Positions 1-8,281 of a DNA stretch of 64,000 nt are shown piece by piece (the first letter of the stretch is position 1; each line of letters begins with the position of its first letter). The stretch comes from Pseudanabaena sp. UWO311. GTDB taxonomy: Bacteria > Cyanobacteriota > Cyanobacteriia > Pseudanabaenales > Pseudanabaenaceae. The position numbers were made by a program, and so were the translations under genes. The notes beneath the pieces were generated by a model that saw only the letters and a program-made list of their open reading frames with translations, ran no database searches and was not told the DNA's origin. Location of the stretch: assembly GCF_006937785.1 (NCBI RefSeq), contig NZ_SJEE01000004.1:1-64000 (forward strand). The letters are read 5' to 3'.

Positions 1-90
1 GCAATTACTATGGCTATTAATTCTATTACTGATGAAGATGCTCTTAATTGGTTTCATCATTGTGGTCTCTGCTTCGACCCTTTTAGTTAG
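1..90 (+). mobile_element. C-terminal end of an IS630-family transposase (partial)
   Basis: The reading frame is open from the left edge and stops at TAG 88-90, giving 29 residues. They contain the tail typical of IS630/Tc1-like transposases (DALNWFHHCGLC), so this is the last part of an insertion sequence whose body lies outside the window. The catalytic DDE residues are not visible. The IS end should lie within a few tens of bases after the stop and seems to abut a broken PIN-domain gene. Family assignment is from remembered resemblance of the short tail. Confidence 0.6.
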
Positions 91-111
91 CTTCTTTTGT
101 GGCGGGTTTGA

Positions 112-342
112 TCGGTATTTGCTGTAACTGAGTTAAGCCAGCAGGTCGAGAGAGTCACAATCAACCAGCAAATCCGAGCCTGTCGCGATCCCAAAGATGA
201 TAAGTTCTTAGAATTAGCTGTCTGCGGTGATGCCAACTACATCATTACAGGCGATGCTGATCTTTTAGACTTACATCCATTTCAAAATATTTCTATCATT
301 AAAGCAGCTAGATTTTTAACTGCGATCGCGCTATATCCTTGA
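112..342 (+). pseudogene. 5'-truncated PIN-domain toxin (VapC-like, COG1569 type)
   Basis: An open frame without a start codon runs from just after TGA 109-111 to TGA 340-342. It encodes the C-terminal half of a PIN-domain ribonuclease: CRDPKDDKFLELAV followed by ADYIITGD-like residues (ANYIITGDADLL), which hold the conserved acidic residues of the family. The N-terminal half, including the first catalytic Asp, is missing and replaced by IS630-type sequence. PIN toxins cleave RNA and are paired with an antitoxin; none is seen here. The gene is probably dead. Bases 343-503 hold only HIP1-type sequence. Confidence 0.7.
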
Positions 343-503
343 CCTCATTAAGTGCGATCGTGCGAGTAAGTATCGAATTAGTTGCGATCGTCGTAGGGAA
401 GAGCATTCCCATGAAAATCTACGCTTTTATAGATTGATTTAATTTGAGAATCCAATGACCTAAACACGCAAGACAGGGAAAAGCGATCGCTAAAAAGAGA
501 AGT

Positions 504-1124
504 CTAGAGGCTTCGCATCGCTTCGCTTAAGTTCATTAATAGCTTGTAATAGCGAATCACCCATATCAGAAAAAGAAGTAAAGACAATAAAGCTATGATG
601 GGGAAAATCGTAGCTAATCCCAACGATACAACCAGTCCTATGCCAATGAGCAAAACCCCTTCTGCATCTTTTGCAAGGTTGTTTTTATGGATGAATTCTG
701 CAACCTGTTTAAGAAATATTAAAAAAGAGACATAAGCAATCACTGAAATAATCGTTTGTAGCCCTGCACCATTTTGGGGAAATGCTCCGATGCCCTGGAA
801 ATAAGCAATAATTATTGAAATTAAATCAAACATGACAGATATATAAATAGTTTCTTTTCCCGTCATTCTCTCTGGTGCTGTTAAGCAAAATAATTTGCCC
901 ACAATAGCCATAATCTGTGCGACCACAGATGCAATTATAGTACCAATCACTCCGATAAAAAGAAACACTAGGCTTCCAGCAAAGGGCGTAATAATGAGAA
1001 TAATTACACTTAAAATAGTGAGGGCAAGGCTGTAATAGAGAAACGAAATCCCCCTAGGTACTTTAGTTTGCTTAAGTTGCCTAGCGGGGTTTGTATTCTG
1101 TCTAGAATTATTTTGCTGTCTCAT
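504..1124 (-). CDS. Hypothetical multi-pass membrane protein
   Basis: The product is about 206 residues from ATG 1124-1122. A longer frame reaches 1208, but its extra N-terminus runs into a palindromic repeat, so the inner start after a GAG-containing leader is preferred. After a short polar, Gln/Asn/Arg-rich cytoplasmic N-terminus there are four or five hydrophobic helices (around residues 25-75, 95-115, 125-145 and 160-200). I recognise no family motif. It stands alone on the minus strand next to palindromic elements. The translation looks intact and fully coding; its function is unknown. Confidence 0.6.
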   Translation of the reverse strand: MRQQNNSRQNTNPARQLKQTKVPRGISFLYYSLALTILSVIILIITPFAGSLVFLFIGVIGTIIASVVAQIMAIVGKLFCLTAPERMTGKETIYISVMFDLISIIIAYFQGIGAFPQNGAGLQTIISVIAYVSFLIFLKQVAEFIHKNNLAKDAEGVLLIGIGLVVSLGLATIFPIIALLSLLLFLIWVIRYYKLLMNLSEAMRSL

Positions 1125-1174
1125 AGGGCTCTGAAGTTCGACCCTCGCAGTATATAGCTTCGAGAGCTTTATTG

Positions 1175-1260
1175 TATAGCAGGACAAGAGATAGCCAGCA
1201 CAAATCAAAACCCAAATAAATGAAGGCGGCGCTTCGCGCCGCCTTCATTTATTTGGGTTT
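1175..1260. repeat. Palindromic interspersed repeat, copy A
   Basis: A perfect palindrome with 25-bp arms (1208-1232 and 1236-1260) and a TTC loop is preceded by a tail starting TATAGCAGGACAAGAG. The arm ends AAACCC/GGGTTT and the GCGGCGC-TTC-GCGCCGC core recur at 1318-1374 and 33594-33646, and the tail recurs as well, so this is a dispersed element rather than a simple terminator. It lies upstream of the membrane-protein gene. Confidence 0.75.
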
Positions 1261-1288
1261 ATGTCCTAAGCAAGACTTTCATTGTTAC

Positions 1289-1374
1289 ATAGCAAGACAA
1301 GAGATACTAGGACAGAATAAACCCCAAAAGATAAGTTGCGGCGCGAAGCGCCGCAACTTATCTTTTGGGGTTTA
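1289..1374. repeat. Palindromic interspersed repeat, copy B (may terminate nrtR)
   Basis: The tail ATAGCAAGACAAGAGATACT leads through AGGACAGAA to a perfect 27-bp-arm palindrome (1318-1344 and 1348-1374, loop GAA). Tail and arm resemble copy A and the copy at 33585-33679. It sits 16 bp beyond the nrtR stop and could end that transcript. Confidence 0.75.
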
Positions 1375-1390
1375 TCGTAACATCAGTTAA

Positions 1391-2134
1391 TTAAATAAAC
1401 ACCATCGGTTTATTCTTAAATGGAGCGAAAGCTTCCGCATCAAAGCGGTAGAGACTAGCGGGACGACCTGCTCCCCGTGAAGTTTTGATACCAGTATCGC
1501 TTAAAAAGCCTAACTTTAATAATCGGGTACGGAAATTGGAATAGTCAGAGAAATTCTCACCGAGAACAGTTGTGTAAAGTTGATAGAGATCGCTGAGAGT
1601 GAAAGCTTCAGGTAGAACATCAAAGGCAACAGGGCTATATTCGAGTTTGTTGCGGAGGCGGCGATGTCCATATTCGAGAATGCGATTGTGATCGAAAGCG
1701 AGTTGCGGAACTTGCTTGACGGGATACCATGCAATGCCGCTTACTCCATCGGCGATGAGTTCTGCTTGAGAGAAAGGAACTAGGGCAAAATAACTGACAG
1801 ATAGATAGCGCACAGCAAAACTGTCGGGAGCCTCGCGAGGATCGCGTCCGATATCGCCAAAGGTGAAGAGTTGTTCGAGATAGAGATTTTTAGCGCGGAT
1901 TTTTTCTGAGAGGATGCGATAAGCCGATTCTTCGAGAGATTCGCCTTGACGGACGAGAGTTCCTGGCAAACACCAGCGATCGCGATATGGTTCATGTTGA
2001 CGCATCACAAGTAGTACCAATAGACGATTTTGCTCGGTATCTACGGAAAAAATCACGTTATCGACACCGACCTTGAAGTCTGCTAGGGGCTTCTGGTTTG
2101 GAATATGGGCTATTGTGCGGGACTTGTCTGCCAT
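1391..2134 (-). CDS. nrtR: NrtR-type Nudix-wHTH transcriptional regulator of NAD metabolism
   Basis: The 247-residue product has an N-terminal Nudix fold (about residues 22-150) and a C-terminal winged helix (about 170-240, with RGAGRPASLYRFD), the architecture of NrtR regulators, which bind ADP-ribose and repress NAD salvage genes. The Nudix box is degenerate: G58 and E65 are present, but the REUxEE core reads RILSEK (residues 73-78), consistent with a ligand sensor rather than an active hydrolase. It overlaps the 3' end of nadD by 25 bp and lies in the same operon as nadD and pncB, which strongly supports the role. Autoregulation of the operon is inferred. Confidence 0.82.
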   Translation of the reverse strand: MADKSRTIAHIPNQKPLADFKVGVDNVIFSVDTEQNRLLVLLVMRQHEPYRDRWCLPGTLVRQGESLEESAYRILSEKIRAKNLYLEQLFTFGDIGRDPREAPDSFAVRYLSVSYFALVPFSQAELIADGVSGIAWYPVKQVPQLAFDHNRILEYGHRRLRNKLEYSPVAFDVLPEAFTLSDLYQLYTTVLGENFSDYSNFRTRLLKLGFLSDTGIKTSRGAGRPASLYRFDAEAFAPFKNKPMVFI

Positions 2135-2697
2135 GCGTAAAGCGACTCTCGTTGGATATATGCTGCGACTGTGGGTATTATGACTGAACTGTTGCCATTG
2201 TTGCGATAGTCTGACGAAGAAACGTTAGGTATCGATGTGGAGTCAGGCGCGATCGCAACTTCAGTACCCATATTCACAAGGCGATTGATATCGTCTCCTA
2301 AAATGGTTACGCCTTGACGGGGGACAACTAGTAAATTTACTTGATTGAGTAGATCTTGAGCGCGATACCAAGTTGGCAACTGCGGCACAAGGTCACCACC
2401 GATAACGAGGGTGAAGTTTGTATCTTGCCAGATTTGTTTGGCTTGCTCGACGGTGTTAATCGTGCGTGGATTGCTGATTTCAGGATGCAAGCCAATCGTT
2501 TGGGCTGGTGGTTGGATCGCGGCAATGGTTAGCTCCATCATGGCGATGCGATCGCGTAGGCTTGCTTGATGCGTTTTGAATGGGTTATCTGACACCCAAA
2601 CAACAGTGCGATCGTAATGATTATCGAGCCATTGCAAGATCTGTTGATGTCCAATGCTCGGCGGATCGGCGCTAGTTCCAAAAAGAGCGATATTCAT
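2110..2697 (-). CDS. nadD: Nicotinate-nucleotide adenylyltransferase
   Basis: This 195-residue protein is of the nucleotidyltransferase alpha/beta phosphodiesterase superfamily. The N-terminal GTSADPPSIGHQ carries the (H/T)xGH-type ATP-binding site, and the C-terminal VSSSDYRNN corresponds to the ISSTxIR signature. NadD transfers AMP from ATP to nicotinate mononucleotide, giving deamido-NAD in the cytoplasm. It starts 2 bp after the pncB stop and overlaps nrtR, so PncB makes NaMN, NadD adenylates it, and NrtR probably controls both. Length is normal for cyanobacterial NadD. Confidence 0.88.
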   Translation of the reverse strand: MNIALFGTSADPPSIGHQQILQWLDNHYDRTVVWVSDNPFKTHQASLRDRIAMMELTIAAIQPPAQTIGLHPEISNPRTINTVEQAKQIWQDTNFTLVIGGDLVPQLPTWYRAQDLLNQVNLLVVPRQGVTILGDDINRLVNMGTEVAIAPDSTSIPNVSSSDYRNNGNSSVIIPTVAAYIQRESLYAWQTSPAQ

Positions 2698-2699
2698 GA

Positions 2700-4055
2700 T
2701 TACCCTTGCAAGCTTGCTGCGATCGTAACAGGAATAGATATTGGTGCAGTAATGGCGCGTACAGTCAGCGGTAATGACTGAACAGATTTACGGGTGCGTT
2801 GCGCGATCGCATCCAAATCATCCAATGATTTCAATAGTTCTCCATCATGCATGATTAGTTCTAGTAAAGGTTGCTCGTTGGGTTGTGGAATATCAGATAT
2901 ATGAGTGAGGCGATCGCCTGTGATCACGCCATTCTCGCAACTCCGCCAGATTTGCTTGCGACCTGCGATCGATTGCTTCCCGCTTGATTTTTTAGAAACA
3001 GGAATATTATCAATTTCCACTAGCTTATAAACTCCATTTACGGGTGCACCTGTTACCAACTTTGTACCGATGCCGTAGCCATCAATGGGTGCTCCTAATG
3101 CTTTGAGACGGAGAATCTCGGCTTCGTCAATATCGCCACTGGCGAATATAGCAGCATCAGGAAGAAGCGATCGCACTTCTTTAGAAACTGCGGCAATATC
3201 GCCTGAATCAATGCGAATTCCTTTTAATTGCATCTCGCCAGATTTGACTTTTTCGGCAAGATTTCGAGCAGCAGTGATCGTATCGAAGGTATCGATTAAT
3301 AACGGACTATGAGGGAAAACTTGGTGGAAAGCGCTAAAAGCTTGAGCTTCACTTCCTTCAGTTGCATTCAATGCCATCACTAAAGCATGAGCCATCGTGC
3401 CGCTTGGCTTTCTGCCAAGCTTTAGCGCAGCTAATACATTAGACGTAGCATTCATTCCTGCGGCGAGAGCTGCTCTTGCAGCCCAGAGTGAAGCTTGAGG
3501 ACTGAAGGCTCGTCTTGTGCCAAATTCTAAAAGGGTAATGCGATCGCCTGCTGCATCACGCATTCTTGCGGCTCTAGTCGCAATCAGTGTTTGATAGTTA
3601 ATGGTATTTAGAAGATAGGTTTCCACTAATTGTGCTTGCCAGAGTGGTGCTTCGATTCTCAGAAAAGGCTCATTGGCAAACATGGCGGTTCCTTCTGGCA
3701 CTGCCCAGAGATCGCCTTCAAAACGAAAATTTCTTAATAATTCCCAAAAATGGCGATCGGCCTTGGCAAAGATACCTGTAGCTTGTAGAGCTTCGATTTG
3801 CTCTGAGGTGAAATGCAGATTTTGCAGATATTCCACTGCCTGAGCGAGTCCCATCGCGATCAGATAGCCAAATCCCTCAGGCAATCGACGCACGAATAAC
3901 TCAAAACTAGCGCGTTTGCGATCGCATCCTTCTCGGACATAACAAGCGCCCATCGTCAGTTGATATAGGTCAGTGAGCAATCCATATTCATCGGTGGCGA
4001 TGTTCAGCGTATCGGACTTCAGGCTCACGGCAGGATTAACGGTTATAGCGCTCAT
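2700..4055 (-). CDS. pncB: Nicotinate phosphoribosyltransferase
   Basis: The 451-residue product begins with LLTDLYQLTMGACYVREG, the hallmark N-terminus of NAPRTase, and continues with EFGTRRAFSP, SNVLAALKLG and RIDSGDIAA, which form the phosphoribosyl-binding barrel. The enzyme converts nicotinate and PRPP to nicotinate mononucleotide in the Preiss-Handler salvage route. It is first in the pncB-nadD-nrtR operon. The about 200-bp upstream region holds three TTATAGTA repeats that may serve the regulator. The gene is complete, with the start at ATG 4055. Confidence 0.92.
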   Translation of the reverse strand: MSAITVNPAVSLKSDTLNIATDEYGLLTDLYQLTMGACYVREGCDRKRASFELFVRRLPEGFGYLIAMGLAQAVEYLQNLHFTSEQIEALQATGIFAKADRHFWELLRNFRFEGDLWAVPEGTAMFANEPFLRIEAPLWQAQLVETYLLNTINYQTLIATRAARMRDAAGDRITLLEFGTRRAFSPQASLWAARAALAAGMNATSNVLAALKLGRKPSGTMAHALVMALNATEGSEAQAFSAFHQVFPHSPLLIDTFDTITAARNLAEKVKSGEMQLKGIRIDSGDIAAVSKEVRSLLPDAAIFASGDIDEAEILRLKALGAPIDGYGIGTKLVTGAPVNGVYKLVEIDNIPVSKKSSGKQSIAGRKQIWRSCENGVITGDRLTHISDIPQPNEQPLLELIMHDGELLKSLDDLDAIAQRTRKSVQSLPLTVRAITAPISIPVTIAASLQG

Positions 4056-4088
4056 GACTTTGATTGGGTAGAGGCTGGTATATTTTTA

Positions 4089-4248
4089 TTATAGTACTTT
4101 TTACCAAAATTGCAAGCGTTTTTTATTTGGCAATACTTAAAATATTTATAGTAAAACCATAAACTTTCAATGTCTTAAAGCTATTTCCTATAGATGCAAG
4201 ACATTAGCTATCAAAGCTATATGCTTAAAATCTGCAATAGTTATAGTA
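4089..4248. promoter_or_regulatory. Three TTATAGTA repeats upstream of pncB, candidate operator region
   Basis: TTATAGTA occurs at 4089-4096, 4146-4153 and 4241-4248 within the AT-rich gap between pncB and the upstream LysR gene; two copies are followed by AA. Repeated short sites before an NrtR-regulated operon suggest regulator binding, but I cannot match them to an established NrtR consensus. Confidence 0.3.
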
Positions 4249-4257
4249 AATACAACT

Positions 4258-5169
4258 TTAAATACTAATTGCTGTGGCAGCAAGAATATTACGTAACCAT
4301 TTGTGAGTCGTATGGTTGCGGGTACTTTGATGCCAGCGCATAAATACAGAAAAGCCGTCAATCGTTATAGGGCAAGGGAAAACTTTTAAATGCAAATCTT
4401 GAGCAAAGCTATTGGCTACACGTTTGGCTAAGGTGGCGATCAGATCGCTACGGGCAAGGATGGAAGGAGCGACGAGAAAATGGGGAATAGAAATAGTAAT
4501 ATTGCGGCTAAGTGTTTGTTTCGCTAAAAGAGTATCTACTCGTCCGACCATATCTTCTTTTATGGAAATTAAGAGATGAGAAGTCGCCAGATATTCTTCC
4601 AAAGATAAAGAATCTTTAATTAGGGAATGATTTTGACGACAGACACAGACAAACTGTTCTTGGAAAAGCAATTGTTCTTGATGCCAAGGAATCTGTTCAG
4701 GAAATACGCCACAAATTAGATCGACTTTGCCGTTATCCAATAGATCAAATAATTGTTGCCGATCGCCTGTACGGATTTGAATTTTGGCATGGGGTGCAAT
4801 CTGTTCTAATTTTTCTAATAAAGGCGGTAACATTACAAATTCCACATAGTCTGTCATGCCGATCGCAAATACGCGATCGCTAGTCATTGGCTCGAAACTC
4901 TCTGCCGATGAAAGCGCTATCTGAATCTGTTGTAATGCGGGTTGAATCTGTTGGGCTAAGGCGATCGCTACGGGTGTGGGTTGCAAGCCAGACTTTGCCC
5001 TGATGAATAATTCATCTTTAGTCAGATATCGCAATCTAGCCAGAGCGTTACTGGTCGCAGGTTGGCTTAAACCAATGCTCTCACCTGCACGAGTGACATG
5101 GCGATCGCGCATTAGAGCATCAAATACCACCAATAAATTGAGGTCAATCTGGTTCAGACTAAAATTCAT
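4258..5169 (-). CDS. LysR-family transcriptional regulator
   Basis: From ATG 5169 the protein has 303 residues, the normal LTTR length; an upstream ATG at 5274 would add 35 atypical residues and cross an inverted repeat. The N-terminal winged helix-turn-helix (LLVVFDALMRDRHVTRAGESIGLSQPA..., about residues 10-65) is followed by a LysR substrate-binding domain (about 90-295). It is divergent from the DJ-1/PfpI gene at 5304 and so probably controls the 5304-6655 pair and itself; that is the usual LTTR arrangement, not proven here. The ligand is unknown. Confidence 0.85.
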   Translation of the reverse strand: MNFSLNQIDLNLLVVFDALMRDRHVTRAGESIGLSQPATSNALARLRYLTKDELFIRAKSGLQPTPVAIALAQQIQPALQQIQIALSSAESFEPMTSDRVFAIGMTDYVEFVMLPPLLEKLEQIAPHAKIQIRTGDRQQLFDLLDNGKVDLICGVFPEQIPWHQEQLLFQEQFVCVCRQNHSLIKDSLSLEEYLATSHLLISIKEDMVGRVDTLLAKQTLSRNITISIPHFLVAPSILARSDLIATLAKRVANSFAQDLHLKVFPCPITIDGFSVFMRWHQSTRNHTTHKWLRNILAATAISI

Positions 5170-5238
5170 AGCATGAATGATTTTTATATAAAATATCCAT
5201 TGGACAAATGCATAATACTCGATCCACACTTTAGGTAG

Positions 5239-5273
5239 TGATTTTTGATTTGCCAAAGGCAAATCAAAAATCA
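5239..5273. promoter_or_regulatory. 16-bp perfect inverted repeat in the divergent LysR/DJ-1 promoter region
   Basis: The arms at 5239-5254 and 5258-5273 (TGATTTTTGATTTGCC and its complement) are separated by AAA. The palindrome lies between divergent start codons at 5169 and 5304. It could be an operator bound by the LysR protein or another hairpin of the type common in this genome. Confidence 0.45.
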
Positions 5274-5303
5274 TAAAAAACTTCTTACCAAGTCAAATTC
5301 TCC

Positions 5304-6020
5304 ATGAGCAAACAAATTCTCTTAATTGTTGCCAATCCTTCCACCTCGACTACGTTAGGAATTCCCGTAGGATTTTGGGCTGCGGAATTGATTCATCCCT
5401 ACGATGCGTTTATCAAAGCAGGCTGTCAGGTGACGATCGCTAGTCCCAAGGGTGGCAAAGTGGAATTTGATAGCTTGAGCGATCCCCGTGATGCGTCGGG
5501 TTATTCCAAAGATGATGTCCTATCGTTGCAATATATCAATCAACCAGATTTTATGCAGTTGCTGGAAAAAACACCTGCGATCGATGATCTAGATATGCCT
5601 AATTTTGATGCGATCGTCGTTTGTGGTGGTCAATCACCGATGTTTACTTTCCGTCAAGATCAAAGTCTCGTGCAATTGTTCACAAATTTCTACGAAACTG
5701 GCAAACCTACGGCTGCTCTCTGTCATGGCACTTGTCTATTATTGGAAATCAAGTTATCTCATGGCGAATATCTAATTCAAGGTAAATCAATTACAGGTTT
5801 TGCCAATAGCGAAGAAGACTATGCCGATCAAGTCGTTGGGCAGAAAGTGATGCCCTTTCGGATTGAAGATGAAGCCAAACAATTAGGAGCTAATTTTGTA
5901 ACTGAAGCACCGTTTTCACCTCATGCGCTCCGTGATGGTAATTTAATTACAGGTCAGCAGCAAAACTCTGGTCTAGAGACTGCAAAATTAGTGTTAGAAG
6001 CATTAGGAATCACCCTATGA
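5304..6020 (+). CDS. DJ-1/PfpI family protein (HchA-like type 1 glutamine amidotransferase fold)
   Basis: The 238-residue product has a DJ-1/PfpI fold with the nucleophile elbow AALCHGT (Cys140, His141) and an acidic residue early in the chain. Members include glyoxalase III/deglycase (HchA), proteases and stress proteins, so a role in aldehyde or electrophile detoxification is plausible but not specific. It overlaps the next gene by 4 bp (ATGA), which indicates translational coupling. The neighbouring divergent LysR gene is the likely regulator. Confidence 0.8.
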   Translation: MSKQILLIVANPSTSTTLGIPVGFWAAELIHPYDAFIKAGCQVTIASPKGGKVEFDSLSDPRDASGYSKDDVLSLQYINQPDFMQLLEKTPAIDDLDMPNFDAIVVCGGQSPMFTFRQDQSLVQLFTNFYETGKPTAALCHGTCLLLEIKLSHGEYLIQGKSITGFANSEEDYADQVVGQKVMPFRIEDEAKQLGANFVTEAPFSPHALRDGNLITGQQQNSGLETAKLVLEALGITL

Positions 6021-6655
6021 AGATTGCATTCATTGGTACTGGTAATGTCGGCGCACCTCTAGCCGATCGCCTTCAAAAACTCGGACATCAAGTATTTATC
6101 GCCGCTCGCGCTCCCCAATCTAAGTCAGTCAAAGAAGCAACAAACCGTAATGCAGAACTGATCGTCAAATCACCAATGGAAGCTGTCCAAGAAGCAGAAG
6201 TTGTTTTTCTGGCGACTCCTTTTGGTGCGATCGAGACTGCGCTTGCTCCTGTGAAAGCATTACTAGATGGCAAAATTTTAGTGGACTGCACTAATCCTGT
6301 TGGCGCAAATTGGTCGCATGGTTTGCAAAGTCAAATTTCTGGCAGTGAAACCATTCAGGAATTTGTACCCAATGCCCATGTGGTCAAAGCCTTCACCATT
6401 TATGGGTTTGAGAACTTTGAAGATAGTACTTATACTGGCTATGGCGATCTCAAACCTGCGATGCTAATTGCTGGGAATGATACATCTGCCAAGGAAACAG
6501 TAATGTCACTATGTACTGAATTAGGTTGGGAACCTGTGGATACAGGCAATCTGACGATGAGCTTGCATTTAGAACATATGACTTTGCTATGGATTAAAAT
6601 AGCGAGAGTTCAGGGTAAAGGCGCGGGATTTGTTTGGGCTATGTTACAGCGTTAG
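6017..6655 (+). CDS. NADPH-dependent F420-reductase-like oxidoreductase
   Basis: This 212-residue Rossmann-fold protein begins MKIAFIGTGNVGAPLADRL (GxGxxG dinucleotide-binding loop) and has VFLATPFGAIE and VVKAFTIYG, typical of the COG2085 family (F420-dependent NADP oxidoreductase-like). Cyanobacteria do use F420-like cofactors, but the actual substrate is unknown. It is the second gene of a two-gene operon with the DJ-1 protein, a pairing that suggests a redox or detoxification step. Complete, normal length. Confidence 0.78.
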   Translation: MKIAFIGTGNVGAPLADRLQKLGHQVFIAARAPQSKSVKEATNRNAELIVKSPMEAVQEAEVVFLATPFGAIETALAPVKALLDGKILVDCTNPVGANWSHGLQSQISGSETIQEFVPNAHVVKAFTIYGFENFEDSTYTGYGDLKPAMLIAGNDTSAKETVMSLCTELGWEPVDTGNLTMSLHLEHMTLLWIKIARVQGKGAGFVWAMLQR

Positions 6656-6702
6656 GTATAGCGGTTTTCAGATGACCAAGGTACAAAAATAGGATGGTTT
6701 TT

Positions 6703-6736
6703 GGTTTGCAAATGAAGACGCACTCATTTGCAAACC
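6703..6736. terminator. 13-bp inverted repeat after the reductase gene
   Basis: GGTTTGCAAATGA (6703-6715) and its exact complement (6724-6736) flank an 8-nt loop. It sits between the 3' ends of two convergent genes (6655 and 6814). There is no strong U-run, so termination is only suggested. The segment before it (6658-6702) holds no gene. Confidence 0.4.
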
Positions 6737-6813
6737 GCAATAGTCAATGGGGAAGGTGAAGACAGGGCAAGGGATTTTTGGAAGTGGAAAAAGCAGCACA
6801 AAGTGCCACTTTC

Positions 6814-7368
6814 TTAAACTTTGCTGCTTAAAATATCTCGTCTTAGAGCATTTTGAAAACTTTCTAAATGGGACGTATGTTGTGGGAGCCATACATGGCT
6901 CGTCTCTGTATTCATAGGTGGTAGAACATCATAAATTGGCTCCTGCAAAAAATAAGTTTCTTTTAATTGAACTAACCATGCGGCTTGCCCTCTATCTTCT
7001 ACCCTTGATTGGAGATCGATCAAGCTGGTAGGCGCAATATCAAGATGTTGATCTAGCTCAAAATCTACATCCAAATTTTGGCGATCGCAGGGAAAAATAG
7101 AAGCGATCGTGGCTAGTCCTTGGATCGCAAAAGCAGGAAAAGTATCAGTGTCAAAGCCAAACTCATCCATGAGTTGCCTACACATATGGGCAGATTCGGG
7201 ATTATCGGGATAACCAAGGGAATGAATCAACACTCTACTCCCGATAGAAGTTTTGATAAACTCAGGCGGATTGAAAACAACTAAGGTTGTGTAAACCCTC
7301 GCTAAGTAACAAACTGCTTCTTCGGGGCATAGGGAAATCGCTACGGTTATCGCTGCTCGATCAAGCAT
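6814..7368 (-). CDS. Hypothetical protein
   Basis: The 184-residue soluble protein starts at ATG 7368 and shows no signal peptide or membrane helix. It is acidic and mixed alpha/beta; sequences such as VLIHSLGYPDNPESAHMCRQLM could suggest a small nucleotide- or metal-binding fold, but I recognise no motif. It is followed on the same strand (upstream gene at 8227) by a gap of 136 bp, so co-transcription with the creatininase-family gene is uncertain. Codon use resembles its neighbours. Confidence 0.55.
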   Translation of the reverse strand: MLDRAAITVAISLCPEEAVCYLARVYTTLVVFNPPEFIKTSIGSRVLIHSLGYPDNPESAHMCRQLMDEFGFDTDTFPAFAIQGLATIASIFPCDRQNLDVDFELDQHLDIAPTSLIDLQSRVEDRGQAAWLVQLKETYFLQEPIYDVLPPMNTETSHVWLPQHTSHLESFQNALRRDILSSKV

Positions 7369-7504
7369 GAGTGAAAATGCTAGTACTTTTGATGTTTAAG
7401 CTGATCAGCATACAACGATTCTTGAATTTGCGTGTTGCTGCAAATGACTTAATCTTGTTCCAAATTTGTGGATTTAGAGAGAAAATTAGCAATTTTGCTT
7501 AACT

Positions 7505-8227
7505 TTAAATTTCAGCAAGAAAATCGTTGTATTGGCTGACTAGCTCTTTGACGGAAAGTTCAAAAAGTTGTTGCCCATGCTCAACAGTTGCTAAAGCAGG
7601 ATTTGAGCCCATGCGTCCATCAGGATAACGTTTACGAAATTCTTCGGGGCTGTAAATACGGCTATCTTTGTTGACGGATTCGCTAAGAGGGAAGTTTTTG
7701 ATCGAGTCAGGATAGAGATACATCGTGACAGCGACTTCACTGGGCGTAGCATGATAGCCTTCTTGATTTCCATAAAGCTCTCTAACCAGTTTATACATGT
7801 CATTACTTGCCCACCAGTTACCAAGGCGACAACGCACATCAGGCAGCTCGTTATAAATCTCTGTGAAGGCAGTTTTGAGAACGGCAATATTGCCGCCATG
7901 ACCATTCAGAAAGAAAAAACGTTTAAATCCATGCTTGGCAAGCGATCGCACGACATCATGAATTACTAAAGTAAGCGTAGAGGGTTTTAAGCTAATTGTG
8001 CCTGCAAAGCCTGTGTGATGCTCGGCCATACCAAGCGTAAGAGTGGAAGTAACCAAAGCATCGGCTTTTTCGCCAACGGAACGGGCGATCGCTTCGGCAC
8101 AAATAAAATCTGTACCGATTAACCCTGTGGGTCCATGCTGCTCAGTGGAGCCGATGGGAATAATTACAGCCTGCGATCGCTGCAAATAAGTCTCGACTTC
8201 TTGCCATGTGGATAGTTGTAACAGCAT
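7505..8227 (-). CDS. Creatininase family protein
   Basis: This 240-residue protein carries the creatinine amidohydrolase signature: GSTEQHGPTG near residue 27, GTDFICAE, and NGHGGN around residue 110, supplying the Glu, His and Asp metal ligands. The usual HAGExET motif is altered to HATPSEVAVT, keeping His and Glu. Family members hydrolyse cyclic amides (creatinine, formamidopyrimidines in riboflavin/F420 synthesis) or act in peptide-cofactor maturation. The substrate here is unknown. No partner genes pin the pathway. Confidence 0.82.
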   Translation of the reverse strand: MLLQLSTWQEVETYLQRSQAVIIPIGSTEQHGPTGLIGTDFICAEAIARSVGEKADALVTSTLTLGMAEHHTGFAGTISLKPSTLTLVIHDVVRSLAKHGFKRFFFLNGHGGNIAVLKTAFTEIYNELPDVRCRLGNWWASNDMYKLVRELYGNQEGYHATPSEVAVTMYLYPDSIKNFPLSESVNKDSRIYSPEEFRKRYPDGRMGSNPALATVEHGQQLFELSVKELVSQYNDFLAEI

Positions 8228-8281
8228 AGATTTTATATTTTAGTTCTGAATCTAATTATTACAGCGCTTTGCGCTCAAACC

